Assembly: GCA_950106755.1 (NCBI GenBank)
Contig: OX467091.1
Span: 27,607,538 to 27,671,537, forward strand
Source of the DNA: Climacium dendroides
Lineage: Eukaryota > Streptophyta > Bryopsida > Hypnales > Climaciaceae
Reading direction: 5' to 3'
Length of the DNA stretch: 64,000 bases
Shown here piece by piece: positions 1 through 12,882 of this stretch (within the stretch, counting starts at the first letter, position 1; each line of letters starts with the position of its first letter). The notes beneath the pieces were generated by a model. The model saw only the letters and a list, made by a program, of their open reading frames with translations. It was not told the DNA's origin and ran no database searches. Position numbers and translations under genes: made by a program.

Positions 1-45
1 TGGGACCAATTTAAGTCGGGAAGAGACTTTGCTCCTGCAACATGC
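1..45 (+). pseudogene. SWIM-finger transposase gene, 5' part of fragment (left of CACTA insertion)
   Basis: These 45 bases align codon for codon with 54437-54481 of the large MULE/SWIM gene at the right of the window (Leu-Gln-His-Ala region). The reading frame stops at base 45, where the CACTA element enters, and resumes at 12886. The gene's upstream part lies outside the window. This is a paralogue cut by a transposon, not an independent gene. Confidence 0.8.
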
Positions 46-77
46 CACTATAAGAAAACGGTGTCCGCCTGGACATC
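46..77 (+). repeat. Left terminal inverted repeat of CACTA-1
   Basis: Starts CACTATAAGAAAACGG and is followed by a GTCCGCC-GGACATC tail. Its partner at 12851-12882 differs at only a few positions. It is preceded by the TGC target duplication. Confidence 0.92.
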
Positions 78-1117
78 CAGCCAAAAACGACGTATATCCG
101 CATAGACACGATACTTTGCACGAGACGTCAGGGTGTCAGGTCGAGAAAGTGGAGATTTTGCGATGATGTCTATGTTAGCATTGCTAGATTGCAGTCACAA
201 CATACTGATGTTACAAAAAACGTCCATGCAATGTAAGGCATCTAGGTGGACATCAGATGTTTCCCAGGATGTCCAGAATAACATGTTTAGCCACGTCATC
301 ATCTTTGGTCAAAAATACCTCACAAGTTTAGATAGAATTTTGGTGCGGTCAGAGGTAAAGTGACTGCCCAAGGCTAAAAAGAGGACAACGGGCAGGTTGT
401 GACTCCTAAAAGCTTATGTGGCATTTGATGTGGCGAGATGAGGTGGTTATTGTGTGACGTGGACCGACGAGGTGGCAAGATGACGTGGCTGCTGTGTAAC
501 GTGGCATGATGACGTGGATATTGTATGACGTGAACAAGGATGATGACGTGGCATGCCATGTCAGCATCCATGACGAGTCCATGTTCCGACCTCGGATGTC
601 TCTGTGGACATCACACCTGACGTTTTGACGTCCACATTGACATTACTTCTAGCGTTAACATTTTGTACTTCCTGCGACTGTAACTTCAAAGCACATGCTA
701 TCGACGGTGCGTTTCATTACGTCTGACTGGACGTGTGGGCGTTGTAGAAGCAACTATAGGCGTCCACTTTGATGTCAAATATGACTCCAGATGCATGACA
801 TTATTTTATGAAAAAGGGTGAATTTGTACATGATGCACTTCCTTCCTATGTGTTTACTTAGGTCAGGGGCATTTCTGGGCTCTTCAAGTCATACAACTTG
901 TGCACGTTCTTCAAACTTCATTAGGATAAGATTGCAACCTACTCTTATGATGTCACGTGCAGCACCGAAGTAGACAGATTCTGTCAAAAAATGCATGTTC
1001 AAGATGCATCAGGAATACTTGGAAGACATGAACATGTTGATGTCCACGTATTTCGCAGACGTCCTATGTGACGTCTAAATGCTATCACAGCATACACATG
1101 TCAATGATGTGAACACC
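60..1117. repeat. Left subterminal region of CACTA-1, GACGTC/GATGTC motif array
   Basis: About 1 kb packed with GATGTC, GACGTC, GGACATC and GTCCAC words in both orientations, plus a run of GACGTGG-containing units at 420-580. In En/Spm elements, short subterminal repeats are the binding sites of the TnpA-type accessory protein. I infer the same role here from position and density. No convincing ORF is present. Confidence 0.7.
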
Positions 1118-4100
1118 CTATGCTTCTTCCTCAGATGCGATGTCATCGCTAACTATGGCAACATACTCGCCACCATGGTCTATGGGTTGGCGCACCGGGT
1201 CCACGACTTGTTCCACTGGTTGTAGTCCATCGAAGTCCCTATCATTCACTAACTGCACCATGTTCGGGGTTGTCGTTAGAGGGTGCAATGAGCCACGTCT
1301 ACTCCTCACCTCAGTTCGGCAAACTACTTTCCAACCAGGCCGATGTGGATCATCGGAGAAGAATACCTGTTGGCAATGCAAAGGAAAGGCAAATGAATCT
1401 GCATGGACCGTTCCATCCAAATGGTTGAAGTTTGCCAACGTGAAGCCATACTTATCCTGTTGCACGCTAGGAGCTCGACTACCTTGTGTGCCCCTCACCC
1501 AATCACACAACAACACTGTGACGCAGTGATTTCGATAATCCAATACCAAAATCTCTTCAATGTACCCCACATACTCCTGCGTGGATTCCAATGGCCGGCC
1601 ATTTTGCAAACCCCAACGAAGCTGGCGTGTGAAACTCGCTACCACTCCAGAGTCACGGGTAACAAGCCCACGTTCAGAGCTTCGGACACGGAGGTGCATG
1701 CCATGACAATACATTTGACGATGGGATGTTGCCTTCCGCTCAGGAAGCTACGCATAATGTCTGATGTCTTCATCCACTGGACGTCCAGAATGATCAGCCT
1801 CCGTCACCGTTGACGTCAGTCACTGCGTGAAGGATGGAAACTCACTTAGTTCAATTGGATAACGGACAGCTCTTCCTAGATTTGAGCGCCGCCATGCAAC
1901 ACGAAAAGCTTCCCGCTCCTCCCATCTTTGGGACTTTGCTGTAGTGTAGTCCCTACATCACACTCAGCAATAATGAAATTAGGACAACGGATTGAAGATT
2001 TGACATCATGTATGCCGGGGCCAAGTACAGTGTGCATGGCACATCTGCAAAGGTGTGCAAGAATTCAAGTAGTCCTTAACAACGATCGTGTGTTGAGGGT
2101 TTCCTCTTCTACTGAGATGTCCACATTGGGGCCAAAACAAACATCAAAGCATCTTCCTCCATGACATCATTGAACGTGCCAACGTCGGATATGACGTCTG
2201 CTAGGAGTGTATATAAGGCAACGTGATGTCCAAAGTGGCACTGGAAAGCGGTGCCAGTTACTTACTCTCGCCAAGTTTCCAAACATGGCGCATTGTCAAT
2301 TACGAATGCATGTGCATACACTCGCAAAGCGTCGGATAATGCCCTCTCTTTTGATTTCCTGCTACGTATCACCTCGTCATTCATGATGGGATCTTCGTCT
2401 ACATCCCAAACGCGCTCACCAGTCCCTTGAAACTGTCTCATGTATTCCGTGCAGAAGCCAAGCGTGTCTTCAATGCGATATCCCTCTGCTATGCTACCTT
2501 CTAGATGCACCAAAGTCCGCACATAATCCTTCAAAGTCTTCATGTATCGCTCAATGGGGTACATCCACCTACAATGCACTAGGCCACATACAAATAACTG
2601 TTCAATAAGGTGCACTGGCAAATGGGTCATTATATTCAAGAATGTCGTGGGGAACTCCTTCTCTATGAGGCAGGTTGCTATAATAACATCCTACATGAGG
2701 ACATCTTTGTCAGCTTCCTTGATCTCCTTCTCACAAAGTCTTTGGAAAACCTTACTCATTTTTATAATAGCCAAACGCACATTCTCATCTAAGATGTTCC
2801 GGACAGCCACCGGTAGAATCTACACATGAACAACATCTCTGTAAGTCACTCTCCCACTACTACATTTTTAACACATTTCCTTGTAACTTGCATGAGGGTC
2901 ACCCGGACATTAATTTTAGACATCCACTACAACGTCTTTGTGCTGAATATGACATACTACTAGAAAACGCATCACAGCCAAATGAAACACTATCATGTTC
3001 ATGAAGACGTCTTCCTATGCATTGTCATTAACATACTACTGCCTTCAACAACGTTACTGAAGACATATGATGTCCACAACGGTTCAGGAGCAGTGACAGT
3101 CTCTGAACTCCCTCCCTTCCTTGGATAAGTTCAACGAACCCCTGTGTCACGTCCCATGGCAACCTCACCTGCTGTATGAGAATGTGATAATCATGCGTCT
3201 TCATATACTGTAACGTTCCATTCTATAGACGTTTATGAATTGCACCAACATAGTTTGTTGGGGTACGGATACTTGATACTATATCCACGAACTCCCTGCG
3301 CTCATCTACTGTCATTGCATACGATGCATTTGGCATGTAGAAATCGTCTTGGCATCTTCGTGGGCCTTGAAGCCAAATTTCTCTACGTATTCCAAGCTGT
3401 TCTGCATCAATGCGGTTGCCAGGGCTATCGTTCATAGCAAGAAGGGTCTTCACCATGTTCTCGCATAAGTTTTTCTCGCAATGCATCACATCCAAAATGT
3501 GTCGGATCAAAAGATACTGCAGAAGGGAACACACGTAAATCTTAAGTACGCTCTGCCCTCCGAAAAAATGTGTATCGTTACTTCCCGTGTTGTCTGCTAA
3601 GAAAACGTACAACGACATTCAGCCTTCACTTTGTATTCACGACTACGTCTGAGTGGACATGTAACACAACATGAAATGTTCACATTGCACGGCTGAATAG
3701 GCGGCCACTGTCTACAGCTATTGCAATTTGTGCAGCGGGATGTCTTCTATGACATCTACTTGGACATCAACGTGCCAGTACTATGACACAGAACGTCAAA
3801 GAGGACGTACCACTCAGACATTGGACACTACCTACATGTCAAAGTCAGGTTAGACCACTTTGTACCTTCCAGTAGGCAGCTCAAACAATGCACTCAAGCG
3901 TTTCACCCCTGTGGAATGCACTGGGTCATCCTTTCCATCTTCTCTTCCACCCAGATCTAGAAATGCTTGCCACCACGCAGCATATCGGATAACATCTTCG
4001 GCGGTCATGCCCTTTGGCTTGAAGCGATGCTCTACTTTCCCATTGAAGCGACGATTTTGACGATAAGGATGGTGTCGACTTAAGTACCTTCGTATGCCCC

Positions 4101-5688
4101 CATACACAATCTTGGACCCTCTTGTACTTCGATCCGCCCTCACATCGCCGGTTCTTGCAAGTCGAGAATCTGTCTGAAGACCACAATCCGGGCATCCTTT
4201 ATATCCCTTGCAAGACAAGCCAGAGATCAAAGCATACGCAGGAAAATCGGATATGGTCCACATTAGTAAGCCACGCATGATAAAGCGACGAGCACCTTCG
4301 GGCTGTGAGAAATTTTGAGCCACCACACCTTCCCACAATGCATGTAGCTCCTTCAACAATGGTCGCAAGAACACATCCATGTTCTTAGAAGTTGGGGACT
4401 ACTTCCCAGAAATGAGAAGGCTAAGGGAGATGAAGAATTTCTTTGTCACAAACCATGGCTCAAAATTGTAAATCAAAATGAGCATTGGCCATGTCGACCA
4501 ATTCGTGTTGCTCAGCTTGAAGGGATTGACACCATCCAGTGCTAGTGCCAAACGTAGGTTCCTGTCGTCAGCACTGAAGTTGTCAAAGTGGACGTCCTCG
4601 CTGACATGCTTCCAAGCAGGGCTGTCCACCACTGACCGCATGATGCCGTCATCGCTGACATGCCGCATCCAACCCGTCAGCATCTGAGCGATCTCCGAAG
4701 ATCGAAACATGCGTTTAAGTCTTGGGATCAAGGGAAAGTGTCGAACGACCCTTGTTGGTATCGAGTTCGTTCCCTCCACCCACCTTGGTTTAGAGCACTT
4801 CGGGCACGTACTTAGATTTGCATGCTCGTCTTTGAATAGCACACAACCACCTGGGCACACATGGATGTTGTTGTACTCTAAGCCCAACTTCCTAATCATT
4901 TTCCTTGCCTCATAATGACTAGTAGGGAGCTTGTTGTTCTTCGGGAGCAAGTCTAATGACAAATACCGTAGGAGCTCACTAGTAAAATGGTTACTCACGC
5001 GGAAGACCACGCACATATTCATGATGATGATTGTTGCTGACAGAATACTCGATGATGCCCCCTCGTATAGTGCTGTTGTTGCGTGCTCATATAAACGCTG
5101 CATGTCTTCAACAGTGTCAACGTCAACGTCTGCTTCAGCACCTGACGCTCCGTCAGATGCCAAGGTGTCCGAATGCAATGCATCGCCACAATCAAAGGCC
5201 TCCATGACTTGCCTTTGGACGTCGTGTTGTACATCCAGAGGAGCGTCGTCGTCATTAGCAGCGTCACCGACATTAGTGTCCCCTACTTCTGGTCCTCTGT
5301 TCACATCCTGCATCTGAATGTCTTCCTCTACTATGTCTGCGTCATTCTCAACGACGTCATCGTCGTCATACACAAGATCTTCCACCCATATGCCATTAGG
5401 AGGGTATCCATTGGGTGGGCCCCCTCCAATCATTGACTTCGTCAAAAAAACATCCCGTCCCACCTCTCCATGATGCTTTCGAATCACATGGATAGTCCGG
5501 CGTCTTCCTCCATGACAATATTTGCATGGACATGGAAACCTCGTCAAATTCAGCTGCGTTGCCACCCTCAACTCGGTTTGTAGAATGAGGTCACCTATAG
5601 GAATGTGGCGAAGGACACGGCCGTCTGCATTGATGCGCACTCTTACAGCACGACGTCCACGCCTGCCCTCCATGTCCGTCACAGGCAT
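1118..5688 (-). pseudogene. tnp2: CACTA transposase (tnp2 / Transposase_21) with DUF4218 and DUF4216-type C-terminal parts
   Basis: This is the DDE transposase gene of CACTA-1. The first exon (about 5688-3859) has a Cys-rich N-terminus (FPCPCKYCHG), an acidic linker, then the conserved run from CPGGCVLF through TCPKC, the WSTWPM/YNFEPW segment and CKGYKGCPDCG. The second exon, 3516-3169, holds RHILDVMHCEKN. The third, 2819-2266, has the DUF4218-like block (ILPVAVRNIL to WMYPIERYMKTLK). A DUF4216-like exon lies at 1714-1118 (YGFTLANFN, DPHRPGWKVV). Introns have GT-AG borders. TAG stops interrupt otherwise conserved sequence at 4399-4401, 3223-3225 and 2691-2693; each fits a CAG-to-TAG change. 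The exon between 2266 and 1714 is not resolved, and the start ATG is tentative. Family assignment is secure. Confidence 0.88.
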
Positions 5689-6909
5689 CAACACGTACGT
5701 GCACTTGCTGATATCATGCAATTTGAAATGTCCACTCTTGAAGTAATTAAACTTGTTTCCTACAACATGCAATGGGAAAGACAAAGAGAAAGATATAGTA
5801 GACAATCAGAAGGAAGTCAAGGGTGGTTGAAGAAGCTTCACTTCTGATCATCCAGTGAAAATTTTGAACGTCTGAATGTTTTTGTGAACATATGTTTGTC
5901 ACTGTAGACATCTACTTTGACACCGTCATGTCCACTGCACCTATCTGTTCATCACTATCTCTTAGATCGTGGATAGTAGTTCGTGTAGTACTGTAGACTT
6001 GTGAACCTATAACATCCAACATCACAGTCTATGAATTATTTGTTTTGGTGGCAACCAAATGTATACGTCCTAAGGAAGAAAGAAAATTTTCCACAAATAT
6101 TAGGTCCTATTTCCAAAGAACATGAGCGTAAACTGCAAATGAAGTTCATTTCCTTAGTACTTCAGAATGGGATAAAAAAGCATTGCCAAGCAATGAAAAC
6201 CGACGCCCAAACGCCTACTTCTTGCAAATTGTAATTGATAAGTGGCTTTTATGACTTGAAATCTCTTTGTAACTCTCTTCTTTTAACTACAGGGCATCAA
6301 CTCAAACAGAGGTAGGACACGTGAATGTGCTGGAGTTGACTTCCAAAGGCCCTAGGTGCGTCCAGCATCATGTCCAGTAAGACGCATTTATGTCTACAGG
6401 AATACCACAATGTCACCCACAGGCTTGTACGTGACATCAACACGTTTGAATAGAAGATAAAAGGTATTTGCTACACGTGCTACGTTTGACATGGGGTGCT
6501 ACGCCTAACATCCTGGAAGGCACTGGAAAATTATATAAGTTTATTCATAAGGACATTGACATGTTCTGCTTGACGTTAAATCCTGCGCAGGCAGGTTAGA
6601 AAAAGCATTGGGTGAAGCTACGCAACACTACATCCCATGCACTTTAAGGACTGCAGCTCTAAGCAGTCAGTGGTTTCCATGGCTAAGGAGGACAGTAAGG
6701 TTTGCGCTTTGAAATTATAGTACATTATAGGCACTACTTTCTTAGAAGAAGCTAATTTAGCATCATTTAGAAGCTACCTAGGTAGAGGATAGCCATACAA
6801 TACAGCAGAAGAAGAATGAATTGTATTGCTGGGACTTCGTTACTTCTAAGAAGAAAAAGTGGTTAATACAAGTTTCATTTCAATAAGTCCCCCATAAAAG
6901 ATGTAGAAA

Positions 6910-7290
6910 AGATAAAGACAAGGTGAATTTCAAGTTCTACTCTAAAGCTTCTAGTTTTCAAGCTCTAATTTGGTAGAGCCTCAAAGAAATGACTTAGAGC
7001 CAAAAAAAAATTAAAAGGTGAAAGGCAAGTTCTAATTTAGAAATTGTATTTTGAAGAAGCTTCAAAGAAATGACTTAGGAAATACAAATAGAAGGTCAAA
7101 GCCAAGTTCCATTTCACAAATTTTATTTTGAGGAAGCCTAATTCAAACTCTAGGATATTCTTTTACTTTAGACCCCACTTACAGAATAAAAATAGAAGGT
7201 CGAAGCCAAGTTCCATTTCACAACTTCTAATTATTCACTTGGAGAATAAAAATGGAAGGTCAAAGCCAAATTCGAATTTCTTGAGAACAT
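6910..7290 (+). repeat. Tandem repeats of about 75-90 bp inside CACTA-1
   Basis: Units share the words GGTCAAAGCCAAGTTC, CCATTTCACAA and GAATAAAAATAGAAGG, repeated about four times with drift. They lie between the two divergent element genes. No coding potential seen. Confidence 0.6.
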
Positions 7291-7713
7291 GTGCAATGAG
7301 ACGCAGTCATGCCTACTAGGACACGATAGTGTCATTTGTGATGTCATGCAAAACATCATCGCAACATATGCCCTTGTCCATTTCAAATTGGCAAAAAATG
7401 CATCGTTACTAACACCAAGTCAGACATCATGATGTCCGAGTTGATGTCTACATGTCAATTGTGATGTCTGCTGAAGCACACGAATGTCAACTTCCGACCT
7501 AAGGGCCCTCTTGAAAAGTACAGCACCCGACGTCATACATGGGGCTGTCGGTCCGTCATGGGACTTAGACAAACCCTAGGCCCACGTTCGGCCTTCCTCT
7601 TCCTGCAGCCACTCTTCTTCCTTCACCTACACTCGAATTTGTAAACTTCTAAGGAATTGAGCATGTTTCACTAGTTTGTGGACAGCATTGTTGCTGCTGC
7701 ACTCACCGCAGGG

Positions 7714-7929
7714 ATGGAAAAATCAGTAGCTGTAGTAGATGGAAGCCCCCGTCGCAGTAAGCGCCTAAACAAGACCAAGCACCGTGTAGACAACTTCCTC
7801 CCTCCTTCGCTTCCTCCTCTCCCTCCTCTCCTCTCCTCTCCTCTCCTCTCCTCCCTTCCCCTCCCCTCCCCTCCCCTCCCCGCCCCGCAAGCCTCCGTCA
7901 TGGCCTCCAGCAGCTCCCGTCAATTCTAG
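7714..7929 (+). other. Short ORF with a basic SPRRSKRLNKTK segment upstream of the Transposase_24-like gene
   Basis: An ATG-started frame encodes a short basic stretch resembling a nuclear localisation signal and then runs into a proline/serine-rich translation of the polypyrimidine tract. It could be a 5' exon or upstream ORF of the gene at 9010, since it lies on the same strand, but I see no clear donor that would join them. It may be noncoding. Confidence 0.2.
7795..7886 (+). repeat. Polypyrimidine tract (CTCCT)n to (CCCCT)n
   Basis: About 90 bp of almost pure C/T, first as TCCTC/CTCCT repeats and then as CCCCT repeats. It lies between the two divergent CACTA-1 genes, in the likely promoter region. 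Confidence 0.85.
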
Positions 7930-8109
7930 GAATTAAAATTGGCGTCATTGAATTGTGTAGGCAGATTAGGGTTTCATCTATTTTTTCCATCCGTGACACA
8001 CTGAGGCTTCAACTGATGTCTAATTGAACATCACTAGGAGCGTTGGGGAGTTTAAGCTTGACATTGGGATTATCTTTGTTCTCTTGTTGATGCATCTCTT
8101 GTTTGAAGG

Positions 8110-8560
8110 TGGAGGAGCAACGTGCGGAGGTGGAGCGTGGGAGCGTGGGAGCGTGCAGGCGGAGCGTGGGAGTGTCGAGGCGGAGTGTGGAGGCGGGAAG
8201 GACTCCCACGCCCAAGCGGGGAACCCCGGCACGCTTGCACGGAGCCCCCACGCAAGGGCGGGGAGCCCCGCACGGAGCCCTCCCGGCGCCGCCCCTGCGG
8301 AGAGCCCCTCTGTGGGGAGCCCCCTGCCGCGGGGAGCCGCGCCGCCCCTGCAGGGAGCGCCGCAACTGCGAGGAGCCCCCAGCGGGAAGCCCCCCGGGCG
8401 AGGAGCCCCCTACTGCGGGGAGCGCCCCTGCTACGGGGATCGCCCCTACCGTGGGGAGCCCCTACTGCGGGGAGCCCTTGCGCCGGAAGAGGGAGCCCCT
8501 CCCTCGCCGGAGGAGGGAGTCCCTCCCGCGCCGCAGGTCCTTCAGCAGTGGGAGCCTTAG
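8110..8560. repeat. GC-rich island of GGGGAGCCCC-type repeats in CACTA-1
   Basis: A very GC-rich block begins with GGAGCGTGGGAGCGT repeats and passes into repeated GGGGAGCCCC words, each a self-complementary decamer. All three plus frames and several minus frames stay open, which explains the overlapping Gly/Arg/Pro-rich ORFs here; I do not regard those as genes. It is bounded by AT-rich DNA and a T-run at 8570-8585. Confidence 0.75.
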
Positions 8561-9009
8561 AGGTTTTTGAATTTTTTTTTTTTTTGGTTTTGCTTTGTTG
8601 TAGTCTTGTGTTGTAGTGAATTTTCAATCTCTCTCCTTACACTCCAGTACTTTGGTTTCCATTTGCAGGAGTGATCCTAGTGTTGGCCTTTGAGAGTAGC
8701 ATGAGAAAATCCTTGTGTTGGCTTTTAGTAGTAATGTTTTTATAAACATGCAGATGTCCAATGTGATGTCCTTCAGTGCATCACATGTCACGTTCTTGGT
8801 TCTTAAGCGTCTTGTATACAAAGGAGTCGAACGGTGGACGTCCATTAAAACGTCCTAATGTTAAATTGGACGTCCAGGTGCTGGAATTGATGTCCAGGAA
8901 AGCACACCATTATAGCATGTTAGTTGGCCGTTTTGTTCTTTTAGTTTTGAGCTGTGATTGCCTTACGCAGGTTTTGGGTGAGGTTTTTCATTGTTGGCCG
9001 CTAGCTGAG

Positions 9010-11493
9010 ATGGCCCCCGATTCTCGGAGAAAGCTGCCCGTGAAACGGGCAGCACCGTCTCGGCATCATGTGGACAGTGACAATGACGACTCTACCGCTG
9101 AGGAGGTACACGCTAGAGGTCGGCCACTCACAAAGCAACGGTCGAAGCAAAGGAACGATCCTTGGCATGTGAGTAGTCGTGTGAAGGACAAAGGCAAAGC
9201 TGTAGCAAGTACTCCAGCACCCAAGAGGCGTCGCACGGGAGTGTCACGCACGAGAAGGAATGAAGCACAGTTGTCTATGAGCGAGGACGACTCCGTTGAA
9301 TCTGAGCCCAGGTGACTAGTGCCACCTAAACTTCTTATGTGGTGTGTTATTGAAAGGAGGTTGGATGTTTATATTCGTTTATGTGGACATTGTGTTAGAC
9401 ACAGCACGCTGCCTTCTGCATTTCAACGTCTTAGTCTTCTGTCTAAGTAGATGTCCAAGTCGATGTCTGAGTTGATGTTCTAACGAAGATCAAGTGGCCG
9501 TTGACTTGCAAGTGCTGGTTGTATTTGAGGTTTCATAGGACCACATCTCGATCTCCTGACACGGATGAGGAAGAAGAATCAAACGACGTAATGGTCATGG
9601 AGAAGGAGCCTATTAAACCTCTACTTCGCAAGATCAATGTGAAGAAGGAGCGCAACAACAAGCGCAAGCAATATGTGGAGGTGAACGAACACGGTTCTCC
9701 CCGTGGGAAGGCAAAAAGCTATTTGATAGCAAATGTGAAGGCTTTTGCCAAGGGATTGAATCCTTTGTTTGGGTGGGCTGACCAGCCTTTGGATGAGAGA
9801 CAACGATTCTTTGATAGAATCTACGCAGGTAATGTGACGTGACCGAAATTGCTTGATTAGGTTGTGAGTTCTTTTTTTGAATTTGATGTCCTCTTGGACG
9901 TCATGATGCTGAATATGACATTTGGATGAGCATCACCATGCCTTCTATATTGACGTCTGCAGTGGTGTCCAGATGTCTACAATGATATCTATGTAGACAT
10001 CATTGTGTCTGCGAAATTAAATTATCTCGGAAGTCTTATCGTTTGCAAGTGTTTTGTATTGTGACTGTCTTATTTCAGACTGGGAAGTTGGAGGCGACCA
10101 AGTGGAGATAAATCCTTCGTGGTTTCCGAAGCATGTGACGAAGACTTTGATCAATGTTTGCCATCATTTGATGAAGTTGATCGATGGGGACTGTCCTAAA
10201 CCACCAGAAGTTGATGCCTCCGTGTGGAGGAGGTTGCAAGAGAGGCGCAGCTCGTCAGACGCCAAGGAGAAGTCCGTGCAGATGCGTGTAGTTTCTAAGG
10301 CGAAGGGGTTCAAGGAGGCTCAATTGAGGCTCATTGAGAAGAATGTCATAGGTGAATTGGTGAGAGTCCTCCACTTCCATCTGTTTCGGATGTCCATTCA
10401 GACATCATGTTGCTTTGTAAGATGTCTGCATTTATGAACCTCATGTCTGAAATGATATTTGCGTGGACATCAATGTCGAGACCTTTAATTGTTTTCGTGT
10501 GCTAGACCCTACAACTTGGACGCATACCTTATGAGTCGGAGGTGAAGGAGGCAACGGACAAGGAGTATGCTCGGCGCCAAGCGGAGACCCGCAACTCACC
10601 TCATGACTACAGTCCAGATATACAAGAACTACGGACGTCGAACGCAGAGTTGGGAGGGCGCCTTGGTCGAGTAGAAGAGCTTCTCCAACAACTCCTTCAT
10701 TTCCTTGGAGGCAACAATCTTCAAAGTCATGTTGTCTCAAATGCAGGAAGTGGTGGTCAGAATGCTGGATGCGATGTCACTCTTGTGAAGAAGGTAGCTG
10801 TTGAGGACGTCCCCACAGACGTCGAGGGGGATCTTTACGTCAATGTTGACGTTGGTGGTGACGTTGCTGAAAACATCGCAGATGATGTTGAAGAAGAAGT
10901 GGACTACCTGAAGGACACCGTTTCGGACGTTCAGACTGACAACAACGCTGGTGCAGACGTCCGAGAAGACGTCCAATTGTGCGTTGTGCAGACCATTCCC
11001 AAGCACAGCGATGCTTCAGCAGACGTCGGAAAGGACGCGGAGAAGTCCTCCACAGACCCGTATGCCATTTCCATGGATGAAGTTCCCCCCGCCGAAGTGC
11101 AGACGTCTGCTCTTGCAGCACAAACCGGTAGAGTTCAAGAGGTATTTTATACACCCTAAACCGTATGACAAGAGGTCATTGGATGTCATTCATGTTTTTT
11201 TCCTCATAAGAATTAGGCTTTGTGTCCTTACATCCACATGTAGCCCAAAATGCGACGAGTCCACATTCTCTAAAGTGTTTTAAATTATCGCTTTGTTCTA
11301 GGTGGGAAATATGCAATCCTTCGGGTCATCTACCCGTTCCAATCGGGTCACAAGGACTGTACCAAGTGCAAAGCCGTCCAAGTTTGTGGCCCCAATGAAG
11401 CCCTTGAAGGCAACTGCACCGAAGTCTTTGAAGGCAAGCCCTTCTACGGTGGCAGATCCCCCTAAGAAGGGAGAGGCACCACGCAAGAAATGA
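9010..11493 (+). CDS. CACTA second protein, Transposase_24 (Ptta/En-Spm)-like, five exons
   Basis: I assemble exons 9010-9311, 9539-9828, 10079-10359, 10506-11141 and 11302-11493. All borders are GT-AG and the phases match, giving a 566-residue protein with no internal stop. The N-terminus (about residues 1-110) is basic and Ser-rich. The middle (about 200-320) has WFPKHVTKTL, SDAKEKSVQMR, KGFKEAQLRL and RIPYESEVKEA, in the style of the plant Transposase_24 domain (QRKFREAQ-type). A leucine-rich coiled segment (LGRVEELLQQLLHF) follows, then an acidic Asp-Val-rich stretch and a Lys/Pro-rich tail. By analogy with TnpA it should bind the subterminal repeats. The Asp-Val stretch is itself written with GACGTC words. 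This is the only intact-looking gene in the element. Confidence 0.75.
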
Positions 11494-11879
11494 ACACACG
11501 GTGAGATTCTTACCAATCTTGAAGTTTGTATTGAAATTATGCCGTTCTCGGACGTGGACAGTGGTTCCAAGAACATGGAGTTGTTGATACCTGTGTCAAA
11601 TGGAATGCAGACCGTGTTGCAGAGGACGTCCTGAGAGACAGGAGGACGTTAGCCCCAGCAATGGGACGTCGCTGCAGACATTCGCGTGTCTGGAAAGTAG
11701 CGGACGGGAAAAGAAACTGAAGAGGTTGCTTTCATACGAAATTCTCTTATATGTGTTTTGCTTTGTGTTGATTTCTTTATTCGGCTTAGTCTTCATTTTC
11801 AGCTTTGGCTTTGTGTTCTACCGTGATCCTCCTTTGAGAGACATGGTTGCTTTTTGTATTGGATTTTCTATTCTATGAA

Positions 11880-12850
11880 TATGGACATACTCCTATTTCA
11901 AGTCATTGTCAATTTGTGGATGTTGTTGATGTCTAAAGCAGCATCCCGTGTCTCGCCAACCAATGAATTCTGACGTCAAAATGTCCAATACAATGCATTC
12001 ATTAAGCATGACGTGTCTCGTAGCACACATCCGCTCAGACATCTTCATGTCCAATTCAATGCAAATACAAAGCATCGGAGTGTCCCAGACAACAAATCCA
12101 TCGGACATCATAATGTCTAATGCAATGCACACAAAAAACATCAAAATGTCCAACACAATGCACACAGAAAACATCGGAATGTCCAATAAAATGCATCCGC
12201 GAAAACAGTGGAATGTCCAACAAAATGCATACATGCGTTGCAGAAGACTTAGATCTTCTAACGGGACGTTACCGCTGACATCCTACAATGCATCCATCCA
12301 TCTGCTACCCTACCATGTAGGTGCGCTGCCTCGTGCAAGTAGACATCTCCTATGACAGGGACTGCTTTGAGATGTACGCATGTGCAAATTCCACACGTCA
12401 GGATGGACATCACATTCAACATATAAATGTTTCAGTTGACATCATAAAAGCCATGCGGATGTCCACAACGATGTCTCAGGAGACATTCGGAATTGCTAGG
12501 GAGACCAGACAAGTGGTCCCAAAAATGCCACGTCAGCATCTGCGGATGCCACGTCAGCCGATTCCGTCAGCTCTGACGTGGCATGCCACGTCAGATACAC
12601 GTCAGACGCCACATCATAGACAGGCAATGGATGAAAAAAATGACACTCTGGCTTTCCCGCGCCTATGTGGCAGCCACATGTCAACTTCCTAAGCCCCCCG
12701 TTGACCGAAGTTTTTTTGGACATCACGATGTCCAGCCTGAAAATCTGCATGGACGTAGCATACAAAATGCATGTCCACGGCAGCGTGGTCTAATTGGACG
12801 TCCACCCTGACATAGACACGTCAAGCGCGATGTCCGAATGTCAAAATCAC
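11880..12850. repeat. Right subterminal region of CACTA-1, ATGTCCAAT/GACGTC array
   Basis: Dense repeats of AATGTCCAAYRCAATGCA (11975-12235), spaced about 30 bp, then GACGTGGCATGCCACGTCAG-type palindromic words around 12520-12600 and further GACGTC/GATGTCC motifs to the end. This is the counterpart of the left subterminal array. No gene seen. Confidence 0.7.
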
Positions 12851-12882
12851 GATGTCTCGGCGGATGCAGTTTTCTTATAGTG
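12851..12882 (-). repeat. Right terminal inverted repeat of CACTA-1
   Basis: Reverse complement reads CACTATAAGAAAACTGCATC and continues with a CCGCCGAGACATC tail matching the left end. It is followed by TGC, the second copy of the target duplication. Confidence 0.92.

Larger units (their letters stand above)
46..12882. mobile_element. Autonomous-type CACTA (En/Spm) DNA transposon, 12.8 kb, complete
   Basis: Both ends read CACTATAAGAAAAC inward, and the similarity runs about 32 bp into each side (46-77 and the reverse complement of 12851-12882). The 3-bp target TGC occurs at 43-45 and again at 12883-12885. The flanking gene is continuous once the element and one TGC are removed. Inside are the two genes typical of plant CACTA elements, arranged divergently: a tnp2/Transposase_21 gene on the minus strand and a Transposase_24-like gene on the plus strand, separated by about 3.3 kb of repeats. 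The ends are rich in GACGTC/GATGTCC subterminal motifs. The transposase has three in-frame stops, so this copy probably cannot move by itself. Confidence 0.95.

Noticed and set aside
8024..8616. Overlapping 118-185-codon ORFs on both strands
   Set aside because: They are translations of the GGGGAGCCCC repeat block; several frames are open at once because the DNA is GC-rich and repetitive.
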